Origin: an uncultured Eubacteriales bacterium
GTDB lineage: Bacteria; Bacillota; Clostridia; Lachnospirales; Lachnospiraceae
DNA: 64,000 nt
Reading direction: 5' to 3'
NCBI GenBank assembly: GCA_951800645.1
Contig: CATOIK010000004.1
Coordinates: forward strand, 88,627 to 152,626
Numbering within the stretch: position 1 is the stretch's first letter; every line of letters begins with the position of its first letter. Below the pieces are notes generated by a model. It saw only the letters and a program-made list of their open reading frames with translations, made no database searches and had not been told where the DNA came from. The translations under genes and the position numbers were made by a program. Positions 29,201 through 36,930 of the stretch are shown piece by piece.

Positions 29201-32200
29201 GTTCTCATGGGTTTCTGAATCCAGCTTTTCTATACGGAGTCTGGCTGTAAAGAACCGGTTCCGAAGCTTTGTATAAGCGTAGCCCTTGTAGGAGCTTTCT
29301 CCGTTTGCCTGCAGTCTTGTTTCCCTTTCTTCTGTTGCTGCATTTTCAGGCGCTGCAATGCTCCAAGGAACAAGCATTGGCGCATATTTTCCCTCGTAAG
29401 CGATTGCTGCTCCCTGCATGGTCACAACCTGATCTTTAAACACTCTGCCCGGCTGATTTTCTTCCGTTACCGGCCCGCCTGGGAATGGCACATTGTCTGC
29501 AGTTCCTTTATTTTCTGCGACAGAGCTGTAGCGATAATACTTAGCAACCTTTCCTCTGCCGCTTAAGCCTTCAGTGAGATAATAAGGTACATCTGCCGTG
29601 GTACGGTCATCCTGGAGATTATAGTAGTTCTTGCAGGGTTTGAACTCGCTTTGCGTAAGTGCAAAGTAATCTCCCATTCCTGTTCCGGTTACACCGTTTC
29701 GGATGGAGTCTATATCCATGCCGTACTTATAGACCTCAAAATCACCCTCAGCGTTTCTTCCCTTGATCAGATGAAGGGCTTCTTCGTTGAAACGGATCTT
29801 ATACCGCCGCTCCTGCTCATTTTGAGCCATGGATGAGGAATAGTTATAATAGTCATTTGTTATCTCCGGCGACTGCTGGGAGCCTTCATAGCTGGCGTAA
29901 ACAGACGGCAGGAACACTTCCTTCGGTTTATCCATCTGGTAATGACGATTCTTAAAATCCTCAAGGCCAGCATACTTTGGCTGCTGTTCCACCACCACAT
30001 AGGTACCGTAGGGCAGCCTTGCGGATGTACCGTAATAATAACCCTCGCTGGTATTGTCTGCAGTTCCATGAAGGGTGTCGGCAGAAAGGGTCGTAAGGTC
30101 GTTATCTCTGCCTCCATTTTCTTCGCTGTCCCATGCCACTGCATAGATTTCATCCAGATCATAAGCAAAGAATGGCTTCAAATAATTCTCGGACTTGATG
30201 ATCGCTGCCCGCAGCGCCTCATCATAAAGCTCGTCAGAATAGTTTACCGTTCCGTCAGCATCCTCTGTTTCTGCATTATTTTCCAGAACCGGGCGCACCA
30301 GCTTCTTGATCTCATCGTCCAAATACCAGTCAATGGCAAACTGGCGCACCATGTCGGAAACCCTGGCATTCTCTATGGCATTATCATTTCGGTTTGCCTG
30401 GTTTCCAATGGGCTTCCAGGAAGTATAAGTGGGAGCTGCCTCATCCCACTTATCGTTGTTTGCCACGGCGATTCCATCAAAGAACTTATCATAGTTCAAC
30501 GCTTCAATCGTTCTGGCCTTTTCTCCGTCCTCCATCTCAATGAGGACGGTTTCAAGAACAGAGGTATATCCGGCATTCTGATCTTCGTTGATCAGGCCGT
30601 CCTGATAGCTGTAAAGTGTGCCGTTTGCAATGATTGCATCGCGAGAATCCTTGTATAACGGTGCAATCTTATGAGGTACCCTGGTATAAATCTTGTTTAC
30701 AAGAGCCGGAAAAGCAGCATTGACCTTCAACGGATCCACTTCTTTGCCTGTCCGGTCAAGCCATACAACATTTCCATCATTATCCCGGTACAGGCCTTCC
30801 AGATTTGACTTCAGATAAGTCTTAAAACGGAAGTTATCCATTTTTAATGCCTCAGCCTTTGTGCCAAGAAGGCCGCCGAAGGTCTCCGTAAACCAGTCCT
30901 TGTGGACATCTCCGTAGGAATTGGTATTGTTGTAGGAGGTGTCATGGATGGTCTTTGTGACTTTGATCTCTTGTGTAATGGCCCGCTCTTTTACCGGATT
31001 TGGGGCCTCATGGGTATTTCCGTCTTCCACAAGATTGTGGTTGCCGTTATAAATCAGCCGCTGGTTTTTGATAAAGGAAGCGTCCTTATCAAAACCGGCC
31101 GCCGTATGCACGCCTGTACCGGCCCCCTGGATCCGCACCAGGTACTCGGATACCTTAACAGAATCTCCTGCCTGGTATCCCCACACATTGTTGTCCCCGA
31201 TTTTTTCTATGTCGGCTGCTGTAAGGGTTTTGCTTCCATCCGGCAATGCGATGGTAAAGCCGGAGGTTTTTTCTCCGGAAAGGTCTGCATCCTTCGCTCC
31301 TGCATGGAGAATGTACTGTTTGGAAACCTCATCGTAGTAGACATAGGTACTGCCTGTCGGATCTTTTACCTCCTCTCTGGAACCTACCACAGCTACCTTG
31401 GAGGAAGAAACATCTGTCTGCTCCACTACCTGGTCTTCATAAATGGTCTCGTAAACCCTGCGGCGCACTGGCTCATGTCCTGCCCAGCTGCCGTTTCCGT
31501 CCTGATACCAGTAATCATAGATTACCTCGCCGGTGCTGTACTTTAAATACTCGGTTCCGGGCCGGTAGGTATACGCATTCTGAGGCATACCGTTTTCATC
31601 AATGGTAAAGTCCGGTCTTAGATAAATCTGATATTTTCCGGAATTTCCCGGCAAGGCGTTGGCCACGATGCTCTCGCCGCTGTACTCTCGCATCACATAG
31701 CGATTGGTTGCCTCGCTTAGTTTAAAGAGATAGGCGTTTGTAATCTCACCAGCATCATTCTTTCGATAAAGCAGGGCTTTCTTTGGATTCATACCGGCCG
31801 CAATGCAGACTGTGGTGTTAGAACCATCCATGGTGATCCCCTGCAGGCTACCGTAGGTATAGACCTCTTTAGACACAAAGTAATTAAGAATCGCATCAAT
31901 AAGAGACTTATTGGTCGTCACACCATCTATGTTAATGGTAAACTCCGGCATACCGTACCGCTCCCCTTCCGGTTCGTCAAAAACGGAATGATCAGGAGTG
32001 GAATAACCGTCCTTATAAGGTGTATCCACGCCAATCTGGCGAAGCATCTGTTCTAATTCATACTTCACATAGCGCAGGTTTTCATCATCGTCAGTGAAAC
32101 TGCTAAGGTAAGCTGCCGCATCTTCGGGCGCTGCACTGTCGTAGGTAATGGTCTCTGCCTCATAACCGATTCCGCTATAAAGTACCGGAAAGTCCTTCTC

Positions 32201-35200
32201 TGCATCAGGATTTAAAATCTGGTTTCCATCTTTATCCCGCTTGGATATGGTATTGTCCTTTGCCGTCTCATAAAGCGGTTCTTCCGTGGCATATACCCAC
32301 TGGCCGCCTACCGGAACCTGCACCGTAACGCTGCTGGTTTTCACATTATCAAAATAGAAGTCCGCTCCCTCCGGAATTCCGTCAAACACTACATCAAAAC
32401 CGTTTACCGCCCCATTGGAGCGGATTTCCACAGAAAGCAGATTTTCCCGGTTTCCGTAAGCCTCATTTGCCTCCGGGAAAGTCACTGCATGCATCAGCTT
32501 CTGCTCAATCCAGGCAGTTCCCACCGGATAAGATTTGGAATCCTGGGTTTCTCCGTAGTCATTCCGGTTTTCGTCTGTGGCATTCGTTATCTCCATATTT
32601 TTTCCGGTGATGGAAAGCTCATAACCTTCGGACCGGGTCAGCTCCTTGATATAATAGCTTCCAAGAATCAGAGGGCGTCCAATCCAGCAGTCTCCGTTGA
32701 CGGTCACATTGTCCCGATATATCCGGCCGGTTTCCTCATCCTCATACTCCTTGCGATAACCGTCCATGTCATACAGGTTTTTAGGATACGCTTTTCCAGT
32801 GTACTCTATCTGGCCGGTCTTATAGTGATAGATGCTGTGAGGCTTCTCCGTAATGGTAAGAAACGATGCGTCTCCATTCTTATCGGTTGTGGCTACTGCC
32901 ACCAGGTCATTGGCATCAAAGACAATGCCGGTGCCTTGTTTCACAGAGCCGTCTGGGTTCCGCTGGGTATCTGGGCCATAGATGGGGTCTGCGGCAAATA
33001 GGCCATAAACAGCGCCTTCCAAAGCAGCGTCTCCCTGAGTATCGCCGTAGGCGTCATATTCTTTTGTTTCTCCTGCAGCAAGCTCCATGTCCTTTTTGTT
33101 GATGTGGATCTGACCGGGAACACGGTGGTCATACACAATCCAGGAATGAAGCATCTTGTCGGCTGGGCCTGGATCTACGGCAGGCTGGCTGTCGCCGATG
33201 GGGGAATCCAGGTCAATATATCCGCCGCCATCTTCGGAAGTAACCGCAAACTGGTTCTCTCCTTTGTCCGCTCTGTCAGAGGGTTTGGCTGCACGGAACA
33301 ATGCTGCAGGCTTTTTCTTGTCTTCCGTATTGGACGGAGTGGCTCTGTAGGAATTGCTTGGGGTTGCAGTAAGGGTCTGTCCTTTATCTGTCGCTGTATT
33401 GGATGGACTAGCAGAATCAATGTTATTCTGGCCAGTTCCCTGGCTATTGTCCCCATCAATCTTCAGATCATTTTCCAGGACTTCTTCATCCAGAGCCGGG
33501 TCATAAACCTCGTCATACTCTGCCACTACATTTATGGCGATACTTTCCCCGGAAGCCAGGGATTCCGGAAGGCCAATAAACCGGCGCAGAGCCTGGACGG
33601 CTTTGTCGCCAAAACTTAAATCATAGTCTTCCGTCAGGTACGGACTGCCGGCGGAAGACTCAGAATCCGTAGCTGCTCTCCGCTTTATGGGCTGGCCGGA
33701 TATGGTGTTGATGAGATGGGCAGCGCCGGCCGCTCCCGCTTCTTCTCCTTCCTCATCTTCCTTGCCGTCCCCGGATAACTGATCTCTGGCATAACCTTCC
33801 ACGATGATGTCCTCATTGCTGCACTTCGTCCATTCGTAAGACTTTCCTGCCTCGGAAGATGCAGTGGTAATGATCTCAATCGGCACATCATCCGGATGGC
33901 CGTTCTGACCGTGGATGATGTACCCGTTTCTGGCTTCTACCTCCCGGAAGGTATAGGAATAGCGTAGGTTAATGAAGTTTTCATAGGCGCTGTCTCTGGC
34001 CTGCCTACATCCGGATTTTTCAAATGCCTGGGCCTCACTGGCCGCCTTTGTACCGCCTACAATCCAATGATGATGGGTACCGCTGCTTTTTCTGGCAGCG
34101 GTATCACATTCCTTTACGGCAGCTCTCCATTCCTCCATTAAAGCCTCGTACTCTGCCATGGCGTCCTCATAATCGGCCTGTGCATCCGGGTCATCCCCCG
34201 CAGGCGGATCCGGCTCCGGCGGCTCCGGATGGCCATTACAATAAGTATGCCGAAAATCATAGTAACGCTGGTCGGAATGGGAAATGCAGCCATTCTCGTC
34301 CGTCTTCATATCATCCTCAAAAATCAGCCAGTTTTTCCATGTGGTGGGTGCCTCCCGCATATTCGCCTCTGCCAAAGCCCCGCCGGTTTCATCGTCTCCA
34401 AGTTCCGTCTGATCCGGAAATGCCTCCAATACCTGCCAGATAGCATTTTGCAGAGGATAGCCAGTTTCGTAGTCCTTTTTCGTCAGCTCCACATGGTAGT
34501 TGCTTTCAAAGGTTTCTGAATGCTGATAAATCTTTACATCAATTCCCTCTCCGCCGTTTAAATGTCCGTTGTCTTCGCCGGTGTCCGGCAATATGGGCTG
34601 TCCGGATGTTTTTCCAGTTGTAATATAGAATACCGGATAGCTTTCTTCTACATGGCCTTTTACCCTGGCAAGCTGCTGTGCGCCGGGCCAGGGGGAGCCA
34701 TCCGCTTTGCTGGCTTTGAAATACTCAATCCGTCCGGATACTTCCAATACCTTGAAGATAGCAGGATTATAGGTGACTTTTATAATTGTTGGCGGATGCT
34801 TGTCCGTTTCTCCAACAGCCGGAGGAAGACCGGTATCTGCCTCCAGCCACTGAAGAAAAATTCCGGTGGTTCCTTCCACTACCTGAGGTTCATATCTTTT
34901 TCCGTTATACTCATAGGGAAGCGCCTGGAAATCGCAGTATTCTTTAAAATACTCCCAGTCCTTTACTCCAGCTTTTTCAAATAATTTTTCTTTGCTGATC
35001 ACGCCGGGGCTTTCCAGAAGTTTGTACATGGGAAGTGCTGTCTCCGGGGTTTTGTGTACCATAACCGTATCCAACACTTCCTTGGCAGACTTGGCTCCTT
35101 CCGGGACATTGTCCAGCATGGCGAATTCATTGATTTTCTGGTTTACCCAGGCGTTTTCACCTTCTTTCCAGGCTACTTTTTTGGCTTCATCTCTTGAAAT

Positions 35201-35581
35201 AGACCGAGGAAAATGCCTTTGGATAATAGTCCAATCCCCATCATAACTTCCAAATGCTCCTATATAAGCCCAGAAAAGCTTTTTCTGTTCCAAAGTTCCT
35301 TTCGCGTAGTCTACATCTGCGTTAATCTTGGAATAATCCATCTGGCTGTTTGCCGCTGCGCCATGATTCAGGCAGAGAAACCAGCTATCGCTCCCCTCTC
35401 CTTCTACTCTCCCTTTCAAATAGGGACTTCCCGGCGTACCGGAATTTACAAAAGCAAGGCCAAACCCATAGGCTGTCAGATTACCTGGAAGATAGGGCAG
35501 CATGGACATGTTTAACATAATCCCAGCCAGGGCTGCCGCTACTATTCGTTCCCCTTTTCCTTTAAAAATAGTTTTCCTCAT
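20198..35581 (-). CDS. Giant Cna-B/SpaA-type surface adhesin with internal LPRTG, fused to a second membrane protein (5127 aa)
   Basis: This 15.4-kb gene encodes an extracellular adhesin. Residues 1-37 are a signal peptide. An N-terminal region with FLCLNHG (Cys70) and later GIFLQWLEAD resembles thioester adhesin domains. An acidic ATPSN-rich linker follows. Most of the rest consists of Cna-B/SpaA-like beta-sandwich repeats, recognised by L-x-E motifs such as YYLHEV and YLLKELQAPAGY. At residues 4764-4768 lies LPRTG, followed by a hydrophobic helix and a positive tail, a complete sortase sorting signal. The frame does not stop. After an AAGGAGG sequence (21174-21180) it enters a second signal-like helix (about 4812-4834, ending FQSKAAETE), about 250 aa of extracellular sequence, and a C-terminal membrane helix (about 5091-5112). 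It looks like two ancestral genes merged. It overlaps the next gene by 17 bp. Confidence 0.85.
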   Translation of the reverse strand: MRKTIFKGKGERIVAAALAGIMLNMSMLPYLPGNLTAYGFGLAFVNSGTPGSPYLKGRVEGEGSDSWFLCLNHGAAANSQMDYSKINADVDYAKGTLEQKKLFWAYIGAFGSYDGDWTIIQRHFPRSISRDEAKKVAWKEGENAWVNQKINEFAMLDNVPEGAKSAKEVLDTVMVHKTPETALPMYKLLESPGVISKEKLFEKAGVKDWEYFKEYCDFQALPYEYNGKRYEPQVVEGTTGIFLQWLEADTGLPPAVGETDKHPPTIIKVTYNPAIFKVLEVSGRIEYFKASKADGSPWPGAQQLARVKGHVEESYPVFYITTGKTSGQPILPDTGEDNGHLNGGEGIDVKIYQHSETFESNYHVELTKKDYETGYPLQNAIWQVLEAFPDQTELGDDETGGALAEANMREAPTTWKNWLIFEDDMKTDENGCISHSDQRYYDFRHTYCNGHPEPPEPDPPAGDDPDAQADYEDAMAEYEALMEEWRAAVKECDTAARKSSGTHHHWIVGGTKAASEAQAFEKSGCRQARDSAYENFINLRYSYTFREVEARNGYIIHGQNGHPDDVPIEIITTASSEAGKSYEWTKCSNEDIIVEGYARDQLSGDGKEDEEGEEAGAAGAAHLINTISGQPIKRRAATDSESSAGSPYLTEDYDLSFGDKAVQALRRFIGLPESLASGESIAINVVAEYDEVYDPALDEEVLENDLKIDGDNSQGTGQNNIDSASPSNTATDKGQTLTATPSNSYRATPSNTEDKKKPAALFRAAKPSDRADKGENQFAVTSEDGGGYIDLDSPIGDSQPAVDPGPADKMLHSWIVYDHRVPGQIHINKKDMELAAGETKEYDAYGDTQGDAALEGAVYGLFAADPIYGPDTQRNPDGSVKQGTGIVFDANDLVAVATTDKNGDASFLTITEKPHSIYHYKTGQIEYTGKAYPKNLYDMDGYRKEYEDEETGRIYRDNVTVNGDCWIGRPLILGSYYIKELTRSEGYELSITGKNMEITNATDENRNDYGETQDSKSYPVGTAWIEQKLMHAVTFPEANEAYGNRENLLSVEIRSNGAVNGFDVVFDGIPEGADFYFDNVKTSSVTVQVPVGGQWVYATEEPLYETAKDNTISKRDKDGNQILNPDAEKDFPVLYSGIGYEAETITYDSAAPEDAAAYLSSFTDDDENLRYVKYELEQMLRQIGVDTPYKDGYSTPDHSVFDEPEGERYGMPEFTINIDGVTTNKSLIDAILNYFVSKEVYTYGSLQGITMDGSNTTVCIAAGMNPKKALLYRKNDAGEITNAYLFKLSEATNRYVMREYSGESIVANALPGNSGKYQIYLRPDFTIDENGMPQNAYTYRPGTEYLKYSTGEVIYDYWYQDGNGSWAGHEPVRRRVYETIYEDQVVEQTDVSSSKVAVVGSREEVKDPTGSTYVYYDEVSKQYILHAGAKDADLSGEKTSGFTIALPDGSKTLTAADIEKIGDNNVWGYQAGDSVKVSEYLVRIQGAGTGVHTAAGFDKDASFIKNQRLIYNGNHNLVEDGNTHEAPNPVKERAITQEIKVTKTIHDTSYNNTNSYGDVHKDWFTETFGGLLGTKAEALKMDNFRFKTYLKSNLEGLYRDNDGNVVWLDRTGKEVDPLKVNAAFPALVNKIYTRVPHKIAPLYKDSRDAIIANGTLYSYQDGLINEDQNAGYTSVLETVLIEMEDGEKARTIEALNYDKFFDGIAVANNDKWDEAAPTYTSWKPIGNQANRNDNAIENARVSDMVRQFAIDWYLDDEIKKLVRPVLENNAETEDADGTVNYSDELYDEALRAAIIKSENYLKPFFAYDLDEIYAVAWDSEENGGRDNDLTTLSADTLHGTADNTSEGYYYGTSARLPYGTYVVVEQQPKYAGLEDFKNRHYQMDKPKEVFLPSVYASYEGSQQSPEITNDYYNYSSSMAQNEQERRYKIRFNEEALHLIKGRNAEGDFEVYKYGMDIDSIRNGVTGTGMGDYFALTQSEFKPCKNYYNLQDDRTTADVPYYLTEGLSGRGKVAKYYRYSSVAENKGTADNVPFPGGPVTEENQPGRVFKDQVVTMQGAAIAYEGKYAPMLVPWSIAAPENAATEERETRLQANGESSYKGYAYTKLRNRFFTARLRIEKLDSETHENILHDGAIFNIYAAQRDERPDGTGEVLFYEEATLISGTKEFLTAMGATDIRPIKRRASWIDRITGKEVELGDLYTGIVPAGTPICEEAEQIYLGDAKGNHTVAMKSYTTVRDGLMKDEDKNKSLVYADQTVGYLETPQPLGAGAYVIAEVKPPAGYARSKPIALEVYSDQVAYYKEGNKDERVVAAIYEYPSDDQTANATKPQDVVNVASVNVENYPIKLRVEKVKESSADTANTTDDKTVTYKVSGRVDGKLVEIGNDPTLVYAYENGNYLGYAWKKGILEYLSSRKAAGEQVELVYEGRNFAGYGYITQKLETADDVNRYVVGATVTLFDAIALNPSGDTEDLAYEGLVIERNLTNNVTRMYVKEGYAGEKVEFVQERDENGNLYEVKYPAGVNDKEEVVEAEGNIWRAETIQRPDTDILYYDLDSLAVTVTEIVDGQKILYGYDRNYKRIPLEQIESDKHNFNKTDSEYSIFAFKGGTPYLEFVGGDFTKIRYSAKDKVLEVGEGTLVYHLDRDGNRDALVDPYTGMAYVLELTSDGKEQILVWAVNIRRDEHGNIIARDKITTSRIATVGENQEGYREDITLDVSNNSGQDIPAEDRPSYEHTESGYITGTWKSETGEESHKETSVNTNQAGQNMNDEVLMDDNNGHFEKQMNPVYDSHGLPKYYQRSEETYDKSTDLYDRNGDFVRQQDSDNLEEYNHAAYRINMHEELYDGDDTVQEQSRKKLYHRLGEGYILENTWVTSDKTPNDPFHDQKTDGQADILKRLPAGYYIMEELKAPDGYLKGMPTGISVLETAKSQNVTMVDKTIKEVIDKVDGVEKYTVDVLDMNQMAIFGHPKVIGSTTEGMGTYSFGSLPGAEIALYAAEKVYTSDTVTYPQGYYLKKKDEKPIRYLSTNNRAGTPEVLTANWTTGGSPLYLEGLPEGLYVLEELKVPSGFIASEPVEVEICNTPDVQNFVMYDDHTKVEVEKYYLEDAEKKLLAGAEFTLYEAQLDENGAVIYRDGKPQYYKSKAVDSWVSGDREDYEGFIPAFEEMYRNYGVQAGTSVSWESNGQIRTAEFVSAEILGSSMSGGAESIFPTSAVVLYRTSDEHDIRITVYGETGRKTGRDFTFEYQFDYRQLPEVNRYANSYQTLEGRRRLNYLPSGAKYVLVETLAPKGYAKAEDMVLTVIDTVDVQRYHVENQEGQLIISKEVKDRKGELTGAHLGLYRADGAGEFVQAPEYLETDWITGQDGVYTERDFINNRIPDGYVQGDLKPHTIKRLDSGIYYLAELHSPGYYTTFEPVRIEYRQEDEIRIIRVTDVPVEGTVEIVKTDKEGTQLSRAVFELTAYCQNDMRTPVLTRSVSSQTGKVKVSGLPIGEIQKDGSIQPYWYKLREVTPPDGFSVNTQIFKWQFAPDKQGVSYAWGESAEESIVVTDEKTRVSISKKDFDALGDDNSNSTFVAGAKLAVYEITGRDEEDNLVYDEANPVEAWTTRQDETAHVLEGLIAGRSYLLKELQAPAGYNLMKPVMFTLSADGRRIVNISNRLNTITVSYITSGTEHVDTDSKDMDSIQSVTLKGRYAVKVTNTVTDAEGTVIAVWTASEDDYVLHEFDGLQDGAAYTITERTLYSDGTEAVTARTTRIIDFAEDGTFRVPGRKTENVTLSLAYADGIEIASFRPSENVPEQIIKNNVSPENPRITMRNHNGKPGDALDPTQAVWNTVTIVNTANITCDMNLTIRTDENTTVLDPGTGVCEGNHITFTERSVKPLESRTLSFMTEASGQEASVTAVLKHNGGTVAATKTVPVLQEDRLTIHNELTGSGKRLYADETSRFTIRLYSAAGKELKGRYAFDGSRTGTIKSGDTVTLAGNEYITIDPGLYKGIHYEVIREADGREVTAWGTTGTVPEGAGSCAVFTRWLPDTSERELFKKGKSYLLTETTAYTDGTVLESNKLQIELNDMASIEHIIASDRKTKVIISKQDITNNAEQPGNHMAILDKAGNEIASWVSTDKPHQLEGVLTPGETYILREKQPVDGYSYAADIPFTVNQDGTVDAIVMVNKPTYIQASKAEITGEEEVPGCEMELCDKAGDVILSWISTDKPKEIVGVLKAGEEYTLVERRPADGFAYAKEIKFKVSLDGSIDKIQMRDEETKLEVRKVAIATGSNAEPIKGAMLQILNEDKSPATAANTTEDFAKGQELIFESQTDFVKILCQLIAGQKYYLHEVTPASGYAYAEDMPFTISKDGGNDIVVMVDKPTHVIVSKTDITGEREQPGNHMAILDKDGKEVVSWVSTDKPKEIVGVLSAGEEYILVERRPADGFSYALEVKFKVSLDGSIDKVQMKNAETQIEILKVSEATGKPLVGAEFQILDEYGVIYDSWTSMTESHQVTGKLIADKVYYLHEVKAPAGYNRMADLEFKVPRGAETLVLTAKNKKLGGDIPSTSYITFRKMSEDGIYLPGATFEFYDSDGSLYTTAISDDAGMIKIELPADGSYTFREVKAPEGYLINPELYSFKIVNGRLESQIKSIRNVKAPDIILTKLDGEYKNPLSGAVFKIWNDTGYVATGRTDENGILNFAPDRTGVYHVQEMQAPDGYKLDDTIYELTVHPDGSVSGTTVIYNFKQPIKIGKVHASYTHRLSGRGFSAFGLNGVIIPGLPRTGDWSSISWVVHALIFMAAAWLLLVLWKKEKLEGQGGDGNITKKRWSYLVLTGILLTIFFLFAFAFQSKAAETEIARTGPETITSISAPFSDDPENHIPEEYIEQDGQSYRLENYEVVEVELPEQMITASDIITYEDVEAADQIPAQAEVEVLNDNSGAVVIKTVPLKDYEYTDYRWENDFYFPVIVEDSDADYYAMGNELIPNVEENPFEGYEDALLDYMGLNPEAYVIDAVEWTSEPWETEGIVYRQAMATGRKMVATVTARYEGLVSIEAFSAKEIHAKYVLEASVVPEITEPELESGEDSDNAGKKSLWESLLDWIMQNKILASVIALLMLLLLVALILYILSRNKKKEVASDGRKV
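21158..21180 (-). promoter_or_regulatory. Internal Shine-Dalgarno inside the giant adhesin frame
   Basis: On the minus strand AAGGAGG (21174-21180) is followed after 10 nt by ATT ACT AAG AAA (Ile4807-Thr-Lys-Lys) and then a signal-peptide-like helix. The spacing is ideal for a start codon at ATT 21163. The sequence looks like the translation start of a formerly separate gene whose ATG became ATT. Rare initiation at AUU is known for infC, so limited internal initiation cannot be excluded. Confidence 0.45.
22240..23345 (-). repeat. Near-duplicate Cna-B repeat units inside the giant adhesin
   Basis: Two segments about 588 bp apart (starting near 22,247 and 22,835) share most of their sequence. 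Both encode STDKPKEIVGVL, then a Glu-Glu-Tyr strand, VERRPADGF, and KFKVSLDGSIDK. A third related stretch encoding GNHMAILDKAG occurs near 22,420 and 23,270. They are tandem duplications of a Cna-B repeat pair (about 190 aa). Such repeats can change copy number by recombination and should be checked for assembly collapse. Confidence 0.7.
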
Positions 35582-35606
35582 AATATGTTCCCTCTTAAAA
35601 AGAAGA

Positions 35607-35639
35607 AACGACAGCTACCAATTTCTGATAGCTGCCGTT
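35607..35639 (-). terminator. Terminator after the transglutaminase-like protein gene
   Basis: An 11-bp inverted repeat with one mismatch (AACGACAGCTA at 35607-35617 and TAGCTGCCGTT at 35629-35639) follows the stop codon at 35664 by about 25 nt. On the minus strand it is followed by TCTTCTTTTTAA. It lies between the secreted transglutaminase-like gene and the giant adhesin, so the adhesin either has its own promoter or receives read-through. Confidence 0.65.
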
Positions 35640-35663
35640 TTATTAAGTCTTTTCTTTTTATCT

Positions 35664-36833
35664 TTAATCAAAATAGATTGTTACCTTTTTACCACTCAAA
35701 TGGGCTTTTCCCGGAAACGCTGCCAGAACCTCCTCATTAGTTGGGGTCTGGTATCCGCTTCGTTCACAAAATTCGGCAATCCCAGAATAATACTCTTTAT
35801 TAGAACCATACTTTGACTCTTCCCAGTCAAAGACACGGAAGAAACGATCTTTGGTAGTTGGCTCATGCCTAACCCATACACCGTTGACCCGGTAAATCGG
35901 GAAACCATGATTCCCAATAATATCTCCAGAAACTACCAGGTTTACACAATTGGCAAGTAAGCCCGCTGCCGATGAGTAACCACCACAGTTACATTTTCCA
36001 TCAACCAAACACCCAATCGCTGTTGATGCATCACCCCAGTCACTTACTGTCTGTCCGAAATCATTTACACTGTAGGTGGTGTCATCGTAATAGTCTGCCC
36101 TTGCAATGCGTTCAGAAATCCTCACGGCTTTTTCAAAATCCGAAGCATTTCTCCAGTCAAAGCTGTTCATAAAAGCCACTATTTCACTTTTCAAAGCATC
36201 TATCCTTCCACGATTGGCATCTGCATACTCTTTTCTACCGGTATCTGAAATACCTGCAAGCTCGGCAACTGCAATCAATTCTCTTGGAGGAAAACAACCG
36301 CTCAGCGGCAACATGCTATCCATTGCTAAGGCATCCTGCATTATTATTTCTGATGTACCTGTATGATGATACTGTTCGTTCCAACGATTATCTGAATCCG
36401 GATCAATCTCCCATAAGTAATCTGCATCCCATTTCCACATCACTTCGCCATTCGCATTCCTTACAAAATAATCTTTTAAATGTGCCAGCGGCGCTTCCTC
36501 ATTTCTCTGAGACATATCCGTAACGGCGGAAGCGCCAACGATCTTCGTCTGCACCACCCCATCCACCACCCACGCTCCGGAAGCGTCCACCTGGTAGTTA
36601 TCCGGGGTGGTGGTATTTTGGAGAAGCATACCGTCTTCATTGAAATAGTAGCTCTCTGATACGCCGTCTCCGTTTCCGTCAATCCAGTGCCAGCCGCCTT
36701 TCGCATAAGTGCCGTCATCGTTCTGGTACTTGTAGGAGCCGTCTGCGCCCTGCCAGGTTCCGGCAAAGGCTGTAGTAGGAAATAACATGGCTGCTGCCAT
36801 GGATATGGCAATCATTCGTTTCGTTCTTTTCAT
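35664..36833 (-). CDS. Secreted transglutaminase-like protein with N-terminal cell-wall repeats
   Basis: The 389-aa protein has a signal peptide (MKRTKRMIAISMAAAMLFPT, cleavage near AFA) and then two or three cell-wall-binding repeats (GTWQGADGSYKYQ and GGWHWIDGNGDG, up to about residue 95). The C-terminal part carries a papain-like transglutaminase core: Cys in GKCNCGGYSSAAGLL (about 283-297), His in VWVRHEP and Asp in FRVFDW. Such enzymes crosslink or hydrolyse peptides at the cell surface. Being encoded directly upstream of a giant adhesin, it may process or crosslink that adhesin (inference). An AAGGAGGAGAG site precedes ATG 36833. Confidence 0.75.
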   Translation of the reverse strand: MKRTKRMIAISMAAAMLFPTTAFAGTWQGADGSYKYQNDDGTYAKGGWHWIDGNGDGVSESYYFNEDGMLLQNTTTPDNYQVDASGAWVVDGVVQTKIVGASAVTDMSQRNEEAPLAHLKDYFVRNANGEVMWKWDADYLWEIDPDSDNRWNEQYHHTGTSEIIMQDALAMDSMLPLSGCFPPRELIAVAELAGISDTGRKEYADANRGRIDALKSEIVAFMNSFDWRNASDFEKAVRISERIARADYYDDTTYSVNDFGQTVSDWGDASTAIGCLVDGKCNCGGYSSAAGLLANCVNLVVSGDIIGNHGFPIYRVNGVWVRHEPTTKDRFFRVFDWEESKYGSNKEYYSGIAEFCERSGYQTPTNEEVLAAFPGKAHLSGKKVTIYFD

Positions 36834-36930
36834 TCTACTCTCCTCCTTAAAAAATAGGGTTTGCTCTTACTTTTATAGTTAAGCAGGACTTCCTGACATC
36901 GTTTTCTCATTTACACTTTATCATCCATAT

